A stretch of 64,000 bases of DNA, taken from assembly GCA_001730015.1 (NCBI GenBank), contig MDLA01000175.1, positions 186,001-250,000 of the forward strand, in the 5' to 3' direction. A program made the position numbers and the translations under genes. Positions within the stretch are counted from its first letter, which is position 1, and each line of letters begins with the position of its first letter. The notes below the pieces were generated by a model, which was given only the letters and a program-made list of their open reading frames with translations, was not told the origin of the DNA and did not search any database. The DNA comes from Chromatiales bacterium (ex Bugula neritina AB1) (GTDB lineage: Bacteria; Pseudomonadota; Gammaproteobacteria; Granulosicoccales; Granulosicoccaceae). Shown piece after piece: positions 33,986 through 43,090 of the stretch.

Positions 33986-34402
33986 TTACCCAACCGGTGG
34001 ATTACCCGGAAATTTCGGTAGCGAATCGTCGAGCGATGCCCATCCTGCCTTTGAGTCACACCAGATTTCTGCGTTGACCTCCAGGGTGGAGGTGTCGTCC
34101 AGAGTGCCACCTTTCAGCCACAGCAAACCTTCAATTGCTTTTGCGTCGGTATAGAGTGGTGAGCCACAATCACCGCAGAACTTTCGCTCGGTGTTCATGC
34201 CGGAAGTCCCGGGTACGGTGTAGCTTTTTGGTTCCCCGCTCTCAATCACCAGTGAGTCTGTCGGTACGCCGGCTACGATAGAATAAGCTGTGCCGGTTTG
34301 TTTCTGGCAGTTCTTACAATGACACGCTGCAACCGTTACCGGCTCGGCGTTCAGGTGGTATCGAATGGCTCCGCAAAGGCATCCGCCAGTGGTTTTACTC
34401 AT
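33986..34402 (-). CDS. GFA/CENP-V family zinc protein
   Basis: 138 aa. Members bind zinc through Cys and include glutathione-dependent formaldehyde-activating enzyme, though most have unproven roles. Cys motifs are GGCLCG (residues 7-11), CHCKNCQ and FCGDCGSPL; the C-terminal half has the conserved LWLKGGTLDD. Single gene; convergent with the ATP-grasp operon, with the MITE-like element between. If it handles formaldehyde it could help the N-demethylase encoded 17 kb away, but nothing in the local context shows that. Confidence 0.85.
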   Translation of the reverse strand: MSKTTGGCLCGAIRYHLNAEPVTVAACHCKNCQKQTGTAYSIVAGVPTDSLVIESGEPKSYTVPGTSGMNTERKFCGDCGSPLYTDAKAIEGLLWLKGGTLDDTSTLEVNAEIWCDSKAGWASLDDSLPKFPGNPPVG

Positions 34403-34656
34403 TTTTCCGTTTCCTTATGTTTTGTCCGTAGTTGTTGAATTGTCAGCGTTGTTGCCGTTGCTCACAAAGTTACTAAAACCTAAATCAGAAGCTATTGCAA
34501 GTGTGACCTGTGCTCTCGTTTTTGCGGCTTTTCCGGACCAAGTGTCGTTTATCTGCGCTGATGATGGGGTTGTGTAGCGAATCTGTAGCATGGGAGTTGT
34601 GATTTCCCTGTGATTTGGTGTACTTTGCAAGAGAAAGTTATCTGGTACAAAAAGTT

Positions 34657-35271
34657 ATGAATGATGTAGATCGTGCTTTGGTAGAAATTAGCGATATCAG
34701 ATCGCGTATGGCATCCAGCGCTACCTTTCAGGGGTTCGGCCCGCGAGTGATTGCCTTAACTGGCGTTCTCTCATTTGTAACCGCGTTGGCGCAATCGCTG
34801 TACTACGCTTCCTCGCCAGCCGATGTACGCGGTTTTCTGCTGGTTTGGGCTGGAGTAGCTGTGCTGAGCACCGCGCTGATCGGTACTGAAATGATCGCTC
34901 GTTCGTACCGTATTCATGGCGGTTTGGCCGATGCGATGATTATCAACGCGGCAGAGCAGTTTATTCCGGCCGGGGTAGTGGGGTTGATTGTCGCGCTGGT
35001 GCTGGACACCTTTGCGCCAGAGCTGCTTTGGCTGTTACCGGGAATCTGGCAACTGCTGCTGGCAATGGCGATTTTTGCCACAGCTCGAACCCTGACACGC
35101 AGAGTAAATCTGGTTGCTGCCTGGTATCTGATTGCCGGGACTACAGTGTTGATACTGTCTGCGCAAAGTTTAACCGTCGGGCCCTGGTCTATGGGAATTC
35201 CCTTTGTGGTTGGCCAGCTGCTAATGGCCGCTGTGCTGGTGTCGGCGACAGGAAAGTCAGATGAGCGCTAA
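34657..35271 (+). CDS. Multispanning membrane protein beside a winged-helix regulator
   Basis: About 204 aa from ATG 34657 (the frame is open from GTG 34615). After a ~30-residue cytoplasmic N-terminus come about five to six hydrophobic segments (ALTGVLSFVTALAQ, FLLVWAGVAVLSTAL, VVGLIVALVLDTF, LLLAMAIFATA, WYLIAGTTVLIL, IPFVVGQLLMAAVLV). No transporter or enzyme motif. Overlaps the next gene by 11 bp, so the two are co-translated. This membrane protein/regulator pair recurs in many bacteria; the function is unknown. Confidence 0.7.
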   Translation: MNDVDRALVEISDIRSRMASSATFQGFGPRVIALTGVLSFVTALAQSLYYASSPADVRGFLLVWAGVAVLSTALIGTEMIARSYRIHGGLADAMIINAAEQFIPAGVVGLIVALVLDTFAPELLWLLPGIWQLLLAMAIFATARTLTRRVNLVAAWYLIAGTTVLILSAQSLTVGPWSMGIPFVVGQLLMAAVLVSATGKSDER

Positions 35272-35632
35272 AACAGACAAAGACGCTCCTTATGCCTATG
35301 GGCTGGATCGAGTCCTTCATGAGAAGGCCAGGCTTGGCATCATGACCTCACTGGCCGGTCACCCCAAAGGGTTGGCATTCGCCGATCTGAAAAAACTGTG
35401 CGATCTAACAGACGGCAATCTCAGTCGACACCTTCAGGTGCTGCAAGAGGCTGGGCATGTGGCGGTGCATAAGGGTTATGAGGGCAATCGACCGCATACC
35501 TCGTGTAAACTGACAGCGAGCGGCCGCAAGCAATTTCTGCAATACCTTGATCTGCTGGAAAAAATTGTGCGCGACGCCAATGATGCGCTGGAGGTTTCCA
35601 AAGTGGCAAAAAGAAAGCCTAAGCCGGCTTAA
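35261..35632 (+). CDS. Winged-helix transcriptional regulator
   Basis: 123 aa with one winged HTH domain: FADLKKLCDLTDGNLSRHL is the recognition region and CKLTASGRKQFLQYLDLLE the end of the wing and dimer helix. It resembles the ArsR/MarR-like regulators that pair with a membrane protein. No ligand motif. The tail (KVAKRKPKPA) is basic. It overlaps the upstream membrane gene, which it may sense through or regulate. Confidence 0.8.
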   Translation: MSAKTDKDAPYAYGLDRVLHEKARLGIMTSLAGHPKGLAFADLKKLCDLTDGNLSRHLQVLQEAGHVAVHKGYEGNRPHTSCKLTASGRKQFLQYLDLLEKIVRDANDALEVSKVAKRKPKPA

Positions 35633-35766
35633 CCCCCACGATCACCGCAGTCCTTCCCTCCTGATGTTATTGATGTCTTTCTCCAATATGTAACGCCGTG
35701 CGCTGTCGGCCTTGCGCCTCCAGCGAAAACTGTGCACTCTCTACACTCACCATTCGGCAAATTGCC

Positions 35767-35800
35767 GTTCGCACATTTTGTTCGCGTATTTACGGTTCGC
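35767..35800 (+). promoter_or_regulatory. Three spaced GTTCGC repeats before the iron-transport genes
   Basis: GTTCGC occurs at 35767-35772, 35780-35785 and 35795-35800 (13 and 15 bp apart), each followed by an AT-rich CAT/TAT stretch, 25 bp upstream of the ABC binding-protein start. Possible regulator site or a decayed tandem repeat; it does not look like a Fur box. Confidence 0.3.
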
Positions 35801-35825
35801 ACATATACACCGGGGGAATTCTTTT

Positions 35826-36845
35826 ATGAAAACACTACTACTATCCGCACCACTCCTCACCGTCGCACTGGCCTTGCCAGCTATAGCGGCGGAAAAACTT
35901 ACCTACTATTGCAGTTCCCAGGAAGACTGGTGTCAACTGATGGCAGACGGCTTTGAGGCTGAAACCGGAATCAAGGTTAGCATGACCCGCAAGAGCTCTG
36001 GTGAGACCATGGCTCAGATCAAAGCCGAGGCCGATAACCCCAAGGGTGACATCTGGTGGGGTGGAACCGGTGATCCGCACCTGCAGGCAGCAGAGGAAGG
36101 GTTAACCGTGGCTTATGAATCTCCAATGCGTGGTGAACTCAATGACTGGGCGATCAGGCAGTCGGAATCGTCCGGTAACAAAACTATCGGCATCTATTCC
36201 GGAGCCCTCGGATACGGCTATAACGAAGATATTTTAAAAGACAATAATCTGCCGGTGCCTGCGTGCTGGAAGGATCTGCTGAAGCCTGAATATAAAGGTC
36301 ATGTGCAAATGGCTAACCCGAATTCATCGGGCACGGCGTACACCACACTCGCCACGATAGTGCAGCTATTCGGTGAGGAAGAAGGCTTTGATTTCATGAA
36401 AGGCCTGCACAAGAATATCAACCAGTACACCAAATCTGGTTCGGCACCAATCAAGGCAGCGGCTCGTGGTGAAAATACAATAGGCATTGTATTCATGCAC
36501 GATGCGGTAAAACAGGCGGTATCCGGCTTTCCGATTAAGGTTGTAGCACCTTGCGAAGGTACTGGTTACGAGATTGGTTCTATGTCGCTTATAAAAGACA
36601 GCCGCAATCCGGAGAATGCAAAAAAATTCTATGACTGGGCTTTGACTGCTGCAGTACAGTCACGATCTCTGGAGGTAAACGCGTTTCAGGTGATGTCAAA
36701 CAAGACAGCTGAAAGTTCACCGTCGGCTCCGGATCTGTCAACCATTAAACTGATTGACTACGATTTTGCCAAGTATGGCTCCTCCGATGAGCGCAAGCGT
36801 CTGTTGAAAAAATGGGATGATGAAGTTTCTACATTACCCCGCTAG
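35826..36845 (+). CDS. Fe(III)-type ABC transporter, periplasmic binding protein
   Basis: 339-aa type II binding protein of the FbpA/FutA/AfuA class. The start at ATG 35826 gives a clean signal peptide (MKTLLLSAPLL... cut after AIAA, near residue 20) and a GGGGGAA ribosome site. YYCSSQEDWC, VSMTRKSSGETMAQIKAEA and DIWWGGTGDPHLQAAEEG are typical of proteobacterial iron-binding members. Phosphonate or polyamine substrates cannot be excluded. The permease follows after 62 bp. Confidence 0.85.
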   Translation: MKTLLLSAPLLTVALALPAIAAEKLTYYCSSQEDWCQLMADGFEAETGIKVSMTRKSSGETMAQIKAEADNPKGDIWWGGTGDPHLQAAEEGLTVAYESPMRGELNDWAIRQSESSGNKTIGIYSGALGYGYNEDILKDNNLPVPACWKDLLKPEYKGHVQMANPNSSGTAYTTLATIVQLFGEEEGFDFMKGLHKNINQYTKSGSAPIKAAARGENTIGIVFMHDAVKQAVSGFPIKVVAPCEGTGYEIGSMSLIKDSRNPENAKKFYDWALTAAVQSRSLEVNAFQVMSNKTAESSPSAPDLSTIKLIDYDFAKYGSSDERKRLLKKWDDEVSTLPR

Positions 36846-36907
36846 CCCCGGCTGGTGCAAAACGCTATAGATGCTCTGAGCCAGAGTGGCTCAGAGTTTA
36901 GTTCCTG

Positions 36908-39121
36908 TTGAATATCGTGCTCACCCGATTCGATCGTATCGCAACGCTGTGGTTCGCCGTGGCGTTGATCGGCTTTTGTCTGTTTCCCTGGTACCTGCTT
37001 GAAGACGGCCTGTTCAGCTTTGAATGGCTGGCAGACGGCTACCCTTTCGACACCGACTATGCGCCTGCGCTGTTTTTGTTAATGCAGGGTGAAAAACTGT
37101 GGCTGGCACCTCTGGTTCTGGTGTTTGCCATTGCGGCACCTGCGGTAGTGGCTGCGCGAACGGATGCCCGCTACGGTACCCTGCTTATTATGGCCGGAGG
37201 GGTTGGCCTGCTGTGGCTGGCGGCTCAGGGTTTTTCAATTGGTATTCGTGGTTTCAATGCCGAGTGGCTAAGTACGCTTTTCGGCGAGCTCGGTGATCGG
37301 CAATTCGGTATGGGCTATGGCGCTTTGCTGTTTGCTGCAGCCTGCCTGTTTTTTATAACGACCGGGCTTGCATCGCGAGGTGCGGTAAACGGCGATGTAT
37401 TTGTCGTCGGTGCAATTGGTTTTATCATTGCGATTGTCACGGCATTTATCTTTTTCCCGATAGTTAATATGCTGTCGAGTGCTGTCACCGATGATCAGGG
37501 CTTGTTTTCGCTGAGTGAATTTTTCAGGAAATTCAGTGACTCGAAAATATGGAGTCTGGGTTGTGTTACCGGAGAGAGAACCTGCGGTGTGGCGTGGAAC
37601 TCTCTGTTTCTAGCTTTGCTGGTCGGTTTTTTTACCACTGCACTGGGATTAGTGTTTGCTCTGGTTGCTACCCGTTCCGGTATTCGACAAGCATCGCTGC
37701 TGCGCCCCCTGACCGTACTGCCGATCATCACGCCGCCATTTGTAATTGGTCTCGCCATTATATTGCTGTTTGGTTTGTCCGGCTCAGTTACCACTTTCAT
37801 AGCGGATTTGCTCGGCATTCAGCCCACTCGATGGGTCTATGGTCTGCCCGGAATTTTCATCGCTCAATTGCTGTCGTTTACTCCAATCGCGTTTTTGGTT
37901 TTGATTGGGGTGGTTGAAGGGGTAAGCCCGTCAATGGAAGAAGCATCGCAGACATTGCGTGCCAGCAAGTGGCAGACGTTTAAGACGGTCTCACTACCAT
38001 TGATGCGTCCGGGACTGGCTAATGCATTTCTGTTAGGTTTTATTGAAAGTATGGCGGACTTTGGAAATCCTCTGGTTTTGGGTGGCAACTATGATGTCCT
38101 CTCAACCGAAATATTCTTTTCTATAGTCGGTGCGCAGAACGATCAGGGTCGTGCCGCCGTGCTCGCTATAGTGCTGTTGTTGTTTACTCTCACAGCGTTC
38201 TATGCACAGCGTCGCTGGCTGGGGCAGAAGTCGTTCGTGACCAAAACGGGCAAAGGTGATAGTGGCGTGCACACGGTATTGCCTAGGCGGGTGTTGCTGC
38301 CGTGCTGGATTATTGCATTGTCCTGGGCCACATTTACACTGGTTGTATACGGCATGATCGTATACGGAAGTTTTGTTGATGTCTGGGGTTTGAACAATAC
38401 CCTAACGTTTAAGCACTACATTCAGGCGTTCGGTGTGGTCATTGACGACAATGGTCTGCGCCTGAAAGGTGCAGCCTGGGATTCCTTCTTAACGACGTTG
38501 CAAATCGCCGCAACAGCAGCACCGATTACGGCTGTCGTCGGGCTTATTACTGCGTTTTTACTGGTACGGCAGAATTTTGCAGCCAAGGGCGCATTCGAGT
38601 TTGGCACCATGCTGAGCTTTGCAATTCCAGGCACAGTTATCGGTGTCAGTTATATTCTGGCGTTTAATGTTCCTCCTATAGAGCTGACCGGAACCGGTAT
38701 CATTCTGATTATCAGCTTTGTATTTCGCAATATGCCGGTTGGAGTGCGTGCCGGAATTGCCTCTATGTCACAGTTGGATAAAAGTCTCGACGAAGCATCA
38801 TTAACCCTTGGGGCCAGCACCTGGCGTACATTCACCCGCATTATCTTACCGCTTATGAAATCCGCAATCGTCGCGGCAATGGTATTTAGTTTTGTGCGGG
38901 CAATGACAGCTATTAGTGCTGTTATTTTTCTGGTAAGCGCAGAGTACGATATGGCCACCAGCTATATTATCGGGCGCGTGGAAAACAATGACTACGGTAT
39001 TGCAATCGCATACTCGACAGTGCTGATTGTGGTGATGCTGTCGATCGTATCAATCATGCAATTGCTGGTCGGGCGAACCACAACATCGCGGCGCGCTGGA
39101 GCCGCCGGTGCCGAACAATAG
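36908..39121 (+). CDS. Fe(III)-type ABC transporter, fused double permease
   Basis: 737-aa inner-membrane permease with two permease modules, the FbpB layout. The two EAA loops that touch the ATPase are EASQTLRASKWQTFKTVSLP (near 340-360) and EASLTLGASTWRTFTRIILP (near 630-650). The N-terminal ~180 residues add extra membrane segments. TTG start at 36908; GTG 36917 is an alternative. It overlaps the ATPase gene by 14 bp. Confidence 0.9.
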   Translation: MNIVLTRFDRIATLWFAVALIGFCLFPWYLLEDGLFSFEWLADGYPFDTDYAPALFLLMQGEKLWLAPLVLVFAIAAPAVVAARTDARYGTLLIMAGGVGLLWLAAQGFSIGIRGFNAEWLSTLFGELGDRQFGMGYGALLFAAACLFFITTGLASRGAVNGDVFVVGAIGFIIAIVTAFIFFPIVNMLSSAVTDDQGLFSLSEFFRKFSDSKIWSLGCVTGERTCGVAWNSLFLALLVGFFTTALGLVFALVATRSGIRQASLLRPLTVLPIITPPFVIGLAIILLFGLSGSVTTFIADLLGIQPTRWVYGLPGIFIAQLLSFTPIAFLVLIGVVEGVSPSMEEASQTLRASKWQTFKTVSLPLMRPGLANAFLLGFIESMADFGNPLVLGGNYDVLSTEIFFSIVGAQNDQGRAAVLAIVLLLFTLTAFYAQRRWLGQKSFVTKTGKGDSGVHTVLPRRVLLPCWIIALSWATFTLVVYGMIVYGSFVDVWGLNNTLTFKHYIQAFGVVIDDNGLRLKGAAWDSFLTTLQIAATAAPITAVVGLITAFLLVRQNFAAKGAFEFGTMLSFAIPGTVIGVSYILAFNVPPIELTGTGIILIISFVFRNMPVGVRAGIASMSQLDKSLDEASLTLGASTWRTFTRIILPLMKSAIVAAMVFSFVRAMTAISAVIFLVSAEYDMATSYIIGRVENNDYGIAIAYSTVLIVVMLSIVSIMQLLVGRTTTSRRAGAAGAEQ

Positions 39122-40286
39122 CAACGCAAAACAGACCGCAGAGATGACTACAGATTCGATTGCTTTAAGCACCACCGGGGCAGTGCAGGAAAATGGCAGG
39201 GTTGTGTCAGGGAATGCGGCACCGGTTGAATTCCGCAATGTGTCCAAGCTCTATGGCACAAGTGTGACAGCGGTTGATAACGTATCGCTGCGGGTTGAAG
39301 CTGGTGAACTGGTGACGTTGCTCGGTCCCTCCGGATGTGGCAAAACCACTACCTTGCGCATGATAGCTGGTCTGGAGAAAGCCACCAACGGAGTGATCAC
39401 CATCGGCGATACCGATGTCACCGCGCTGCCGGCTACCGACCGTGATGTCACAATGGTGTTTCAGTCCTATGCATTGTTCCCCCATATGACGGTCCTCGAA
39501 AACGTATCCTACGGGCTGTCTATGTCAGGGCTGCCAAAAACGGAAGTGCGGGAGCGCGCCGAGGGTGGTCTGGATCTGGTGGGCTTGAGTGGCTACGGCA
39601 GCCGTCTGCCCAGTGAACTCTCGGGTGGGCAGCAACAGCGTGTAGCGGTGGCACGCGCACTGGTGCTGGAGCCACAGGTACTTCTGTTTGATGAGCCTTT
39701 GTCCAACCTTGATGCAAAGCTACGACGTCAGGTGCGAGAGGACATCCGCGATATCCAGACCCGGCTTGGCCTTACCGTTGTGTACGTTACGCACGATCAG
39801 GAAGAAGCGCTGGCCGTTTCTGATCGAATCATCGTGATGAACAATGCCGTGATTGCACAGATTGGAACACCACGTGAACTTTACGAAGAGCCTGTCAGTG
39901 AATTCGTTGCAGACTTCATTGGAGAGGCTAATATTCTCGATGCCTCTATAGAGAATATTTCAGAGGGCAGGGCGTTAGTGAAGCTCGGTAAGCTGCGGTT
40001 GCAGCTTAGGGCTGCATCTGAGCATCGACCGGGTGCGGTACGGCTTGCAGTCCGGCCCGGTCGAATACTTCTGGGAGCAGCAGGTGAAGCAGACTCACTT
40101 GAAGGTGTTGTGGATAAATCCACCTATGTTGGCAGCCATATGGAGTATCGAGTAGCAACTGATCACGGCACAATGTTTGTAGTGAGTCAGGAGGTGAGTG
40201 AGGTCTACCAGCCCGGGCAGGATGTAAGCGTGAGGTTTGCAACGACCGGCCCGGTTCTGTTGAGCCCGGAAACCACACCCACATGA
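39108..40286 (+). CDS. Fe(III)-type ABC transporter, ATP-binding protein
   Basis: 392-aa importer ATPase. Walker A GPSGCGKTT, signature LSGGQQQRVAVARAL, Walker B LLFDEPLSNLDAKLR and the H-loop YVTHDQEEALAVSD are intact; a TOBE-type C-terminal regulatory domain covers ~280-390. GTG 39108 lies inside the permease gene; ATG 39144 is the alternative start and removes a Ser/Asn/Thr-rich leader not seen in the core family. It completes the transport set with the two upstream genes. Confidence 0.92.
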   Translation: MPNNSNAKQTAEMTTDSIALSTTGAVQENGRVVSGNAAPVEFRNVSKLYGTSVTAVDNVSLRVEAGELVTLLGPSGCGKTTTLRMIAGLEKATNGVITIGDTDVTALPATDRDVTMVFQSYALFPHMTVLENVSYGLSMSGLPKTEVRERAEGGLDLVGLSGYGSRLPSELSGGQQQRVAVARALVLEPQVLLFDEPLSNLDAKLRRQVREDIRDIQTRLGLTVVYVTHDQEEALAVSDRIIVMNNAVIAQIGTPRELYEEPVSEFVADFIGEANILDASIENISEGRALVKLGKLRLQLRAASEHRPGAVRLAVRPGRILLGAAGEADSLEGVVDKSTYVGSHMEYRVATDHGTMFVVSQEVSEVYQPGQDVSVRFATTGPVLLSPETTPT

Positions 40287-40313
40287 TCAATGGCCAGCAT
40301 GATCAATGGCCAG
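40283..40313. repeat. 16-bp tandem duplication at the ABC operon end
   Basis: ATGATCAATGGCCAGC (40283-40298) is followed directly by a second copy lacking only the last base (40299-40313). The ATPase stop codon TGA lies in the first copy. Same pattern as the repeat over the speD stop. Confidence 0.8.
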
Positions 40314-40391
40314 GGCTGATAATCTATAAATATTTTCTTGAGCATGTAGATCTATTTATTTGACCGCGGGCTCTGCTGTTGCACTAGTGCT

Positions 40392-41339
40392 TCACTCTTG
40401 CACCTGACAATAATTTGCCAGGCGATCATTAAATATTTTCGCTTCCTTGTGTAACCACTCTTTGAATATAAGCAGCTTATTGTCATTTGAGCGAACTTTC
40501 GGGTAGACAAACGATGTGCCGTGTGTGAGCGGCTTGCACAGATCGAAGAGTATCTGCAGGCGACCCGCGTCCAGTTCATCGACACACAAAGAAAGGCGCG
40601 TAAGCGCTGTGGATTTACCGCTCAGGGCTGACAACACCACGTTATCACTGGCGGAAAATTCGGTGATTTTCAATTTGCGCTTGTCCAGTGGCAAAGCCTG
40701 CAGGTAGTCTTCAGTTTCACGACCGGTCATATCTGTACGGTGATCGGGTGAGAAGCGAATCCCGTCCATAGAAAGCGGTTGCTCATAAAGATTTTCAAAC
40801 CTGCTGCCAATTTTTTCTGCAAGATCCGGCGTTGCCACCAGGCACAAGGCATCGGGTACTAGAAATTCTATCATTAACCCTTCAGCTTCTTTTGCATCAA
40901 GCCGAATGGCCGCATCAACTTTACCGCCGATTAAATCGGTTTTCTGTTCAGATGTATGTAGGTGCAATTCAAAGTTATGATTGGCCTGCTGGAAACTATC
41001 GAGCCTTGGAATCAACCAGCGTGATGCAAATGAGGGCAAGGTAGTGACGGTGAGTATTTCCTGATTATCCGTACCGAGTATGCGTTCGATAGCGCTGTTT
41101 ATACTGTCCAGTGCCGGCCGCGTGGCAGCCAGTAACTCCTGGCCATGCGGTGTGAGTGCAAGATTTCGCGGCTGCCGAGAGAACAGTTGCGTGCCAAGCT
41201 GACTTTCGAGGCCTCTAATCTGCTGGCTGACGGCTGCCTGGGAAATATTGAGTTCCTCAGCTGCTGAGGTAAAATTCAGGTGTCTGGCAGAGGCTTCAAA
41301 TACGCGTAGGCCATTAAGCGGAACATTGTGTCTATTCAC
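40392..41339 (-). CDS. LysR-family transcriptional regulator (GcvA-like)
   Basis: 315 aa. N-terminal HTH (residues ~8-65: LRVFEASARHLNFTSAAEEL, ISQAAVSQQIRGLESQLG) and a periplasmic-binding-like sensor domain (~95-300). The N-terminal sequence PLNGLRVFEASARHLNFT is close to the GcvA/AmpR branch. It is divergent from the DUF1127 gene at 41436, the most likely local target; the 96-bp gap between them would hold the operator. It converges on the iron ABC operon, which is therefore a less likely target. Confidence 0.9.
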   Translation of the reverse strand: MNRHNVPLNGLRVFEASARHLNFTSAAEELNISQAAVSQQIRGLESQLGTQLFSRQPRNLALTPHGQELLAATRPALDSINSAIERILGTDNQEILTVTTLPSFASRWLIPRLDSFQQANHNFELHLHTSEQKTDLIGGKVDAAIRLDAKEAEGLMIEFLVPDALCLVATPDLAEKIGSRFENLYEQPLSMDGIRFSPDHRTDMTGRETEDYLQALPLDKRKLKITEFSASDNVVLSALSGKSTALTRLSLCVDELDAGRLQILFDLCKPLTHGTSFVYPKVRSNDNKLLIFKEWLHKEAKIFNDRLANYCQVQE

Positions 41340-41435
41340 AATAAAAACTTATGCCTCGATAAGAAATTATCATTTTATATTACCTTATTGATGGTCGAAA
41401 CTCCTTAGCAAGAGTTCACACGATAAGGCAACATT

Positions 41436-41636
41436 ATGGAAGCAAGAATCGACCGGTTGCAAGCCGGAGCAATTGAACAGATATATCAACGTGTTAAATT
41501 GACGCTGGATAAATGGAATCAAAACTACCAGACACGCAAGGAACTGCCATGCCTGGAGGATTATCAGCTTGATGATATCGGCATTGATCGTCAGCAAGCG
41601 TTGCGTGAGGCTGGCAAACCATTTTGGCAGGATTAA
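41436..41636 (+). CDS. DUF1127 small protein
   Basis: 66 aa. The C-terminal half has the DUF1127 (YjiS-like) pattern: W..N..TRKELPCLEDYQLDDIGIDRQQALREAGKPFWQD. Small DUF1127 proteins have been linked to RNA turnover and stress or phosphate responses in alphaproteobacteria; the role here is unknown. Divergent from the LysR gene. AAGGCAAC before ATG is a modest ribosome site. Confidence 0.8.
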   Translation: MEARIDRLQAGAIEQIYQRVKLTLDKWNQNYQTRKELPCLEDYQLDDIGIDRQQALREAGKPFWQD

Positions 41637-41901
41637 TAAACCCGGTATAATAGATCAGTCCCGCAATGGAATCGTTCGATGAATTGAGGGCCTGAGCTGG
41701 CAGTGAATCCGAAACGTACGGTCAGTTAGTATCCGGTGCGAGAAGAAAATCTACTGTGAAGACAAATCTCTGCACGATATCCTCGCACCTCATGGATAAT
41801 ACGGGTCAGTATAGATATCGATGCGGTTTAACATCTTCAGCAGGCCAGGCTTTAATTGAAGGTGGGTACCGGACGTCACATTTATTTGTTTCCAGTAAAT
41901 C

Positions 41902-42375
41902 ATGCATGTATATTTTCATAATATACATAGTAATAACACTGTGGGTTTTATAGCATTGAAAAAAAAGCATTGGAGCTTCTGGTTGGTCTGCATTGCAGGG
42001 CTGGTTTGGAATGTCGGCGGCTCGGCTAATTATTTAATGCAAACCAGCATAGAATTTGTCAATTCCATGCCGGCAACGCATCAGGCAATAATAATCGGCC
42101 GCCCCGCCTGGGCCACTGCCGGGTTTGCAGTGGGTGTCTTCGGAGGAGTACTTGCTTGCGTTTTGCTAATGTTCGTTCACCGTACTTCTATAACTGTTTT
42201 TCTCGTGTCTTTAGTTGGCATTATTGTAACAATGATCCATACAATGAATGTGGTGATGTCAGAAGTTGAATTTAGTTTTCCGGAAGTATTTTTCATGGCA
42301 ATTTTGCCTCTTGCAGTTGCCCTGGCATTGTTCGGGTATGCCAAACATGCCATATCGAAGTATGGAGTAAGGTGA
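41902..42375 (+). CDS. Small integral membrane protein
   Basis: Up to 157 aa with four predicted membrane segments: WSFWLVCIAGLVWNVGG, WATAGFAVGVFGGVLACVLLM, ITVFLVSLVGIIVTMIHTM and VFFMAILPLAVALALFGYA. The ATG at 41902 gives 18 non-hydrophobic residues first; TTG 41956 (starting before KKKHWSFW) is a better-looking start. I do not recognise a named family. The 41637-41901 stretch upstream has no gene I can support. Confidence 0.6.
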   Translation: MHVYFHNIHSNNTVGFIALKKKHWSFWLVCIAGLVWNVGGSANYLMQTSIEFVNSMPATHQAIIIGRPAWATAGFAVGVFGGVLACVLLMFVHRTSITVFLVSLVGIIVTMIHTMNVVMSEVEFSFPEVFFMAILPLAVALALFGYAKHAISKYGVR

Positions 42376-42526
42376 ACCAGACAAAGTAGGTTCGTAAATA
42401 GCCATAACATGTAATTTGAGGGCAGGGCAAGGTGAAGTTAACGTTGCTCGGTGTGTACCAAGCCGGTAAGCCAGAACTTGTTTCTCTACATCTGCACTGC
42501 AAGTTTTTCATCTAAAAATCTACGGG

Positions 42527-43045
42527 CTATCGCTCCCTGCTGCGTCCACGGTCGGTTTCCCTGCTTTGATTCGATCGATCGCTCGGTGGCTGGTTTACAT
42601 TCTCATCGGATGAATAGGTGGTTGATTCTTCGACGAAGTCGGTGCGCGGAGTAACCAACTGGTTTGCAACCCACCATATGCCCGCAGTTAAAACCAATGC
42701 CCATATCGCCAGTATCATCATTGCTGCACTACGACTGGCGGGAAGGCCTGATCGCATCAATGCTTCGCCTTGTCGTTTTGAAGCTGCCATTACTATTGGC
42801 GGAATCATTTTCCGGAGCAGGGAGATTCCCACTGGCAGAAGTATCAGATCATCGAGCAGCCCGAGTATCGGGATGAAATCCGGTATCAGGTCGATTGGGC
42901 TCAATGCATAGCCGACAACAAAAATTGCGAAATATCTGGCGTAGGCTGGAGTGCGCGGGTCACGCATCGCCACATAGAGTGTATAGATTTCGAGTTTAAG
43001 ACGCAGTGCCCATAATCTTAGAGTTGCTAACGATTTTTTAATCAC
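42527..43045 (-). CDS. YkvA/DUF1232 membrane protein
   Basis: 172 aa. The DUF1232 core is ARYFAIFVVGYALSPIDLIPDFIP followed by LLDDLILLPVG (core motifs SPIDLIPDFIP and LDDL), near residues 35-80. A second membrane segment (MMILAIWALVLTAGIWWVA) follows. The C-terminal ~35 residues are Ser/Arg/Asp-rich and charged. Function unknown for the family. Single gene. Confidence 0.85.
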   Translation of the reverse strand: MIKKSLATLRLWALRLKLEIYTLYVAMRDPRTPAYARYFAIFVVGYALSPIDLIPDFIPILGLLDDLILLPVGISLLRKMIPPIVMAASKRQGEALMRSGLPASRSAAMMILAIWALVLTAGIWWVANQLVTPRTDFVEESTTYSSDENVNQPPSDRSNQSRETDRGRSRER

Positions 43046-43090
43046 TAACTGGCTTTGCCCATGTGGTCAATTTCCCCGTCTGGACTTATT

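Noticed and set aside
33986..34402. GFA protein as the formaldehyde partner of the demethylase operon
   Set aside because: It is about 17 kb away in a separate unit, and most GFA-family proteins do not have proven formaldehyde activity.
41756..41953. Plus-strand 65-codon frame
   Set aside because: Overlaps the 5' end of the membrane-protein gene, has no ribosome site and no recognisable content.
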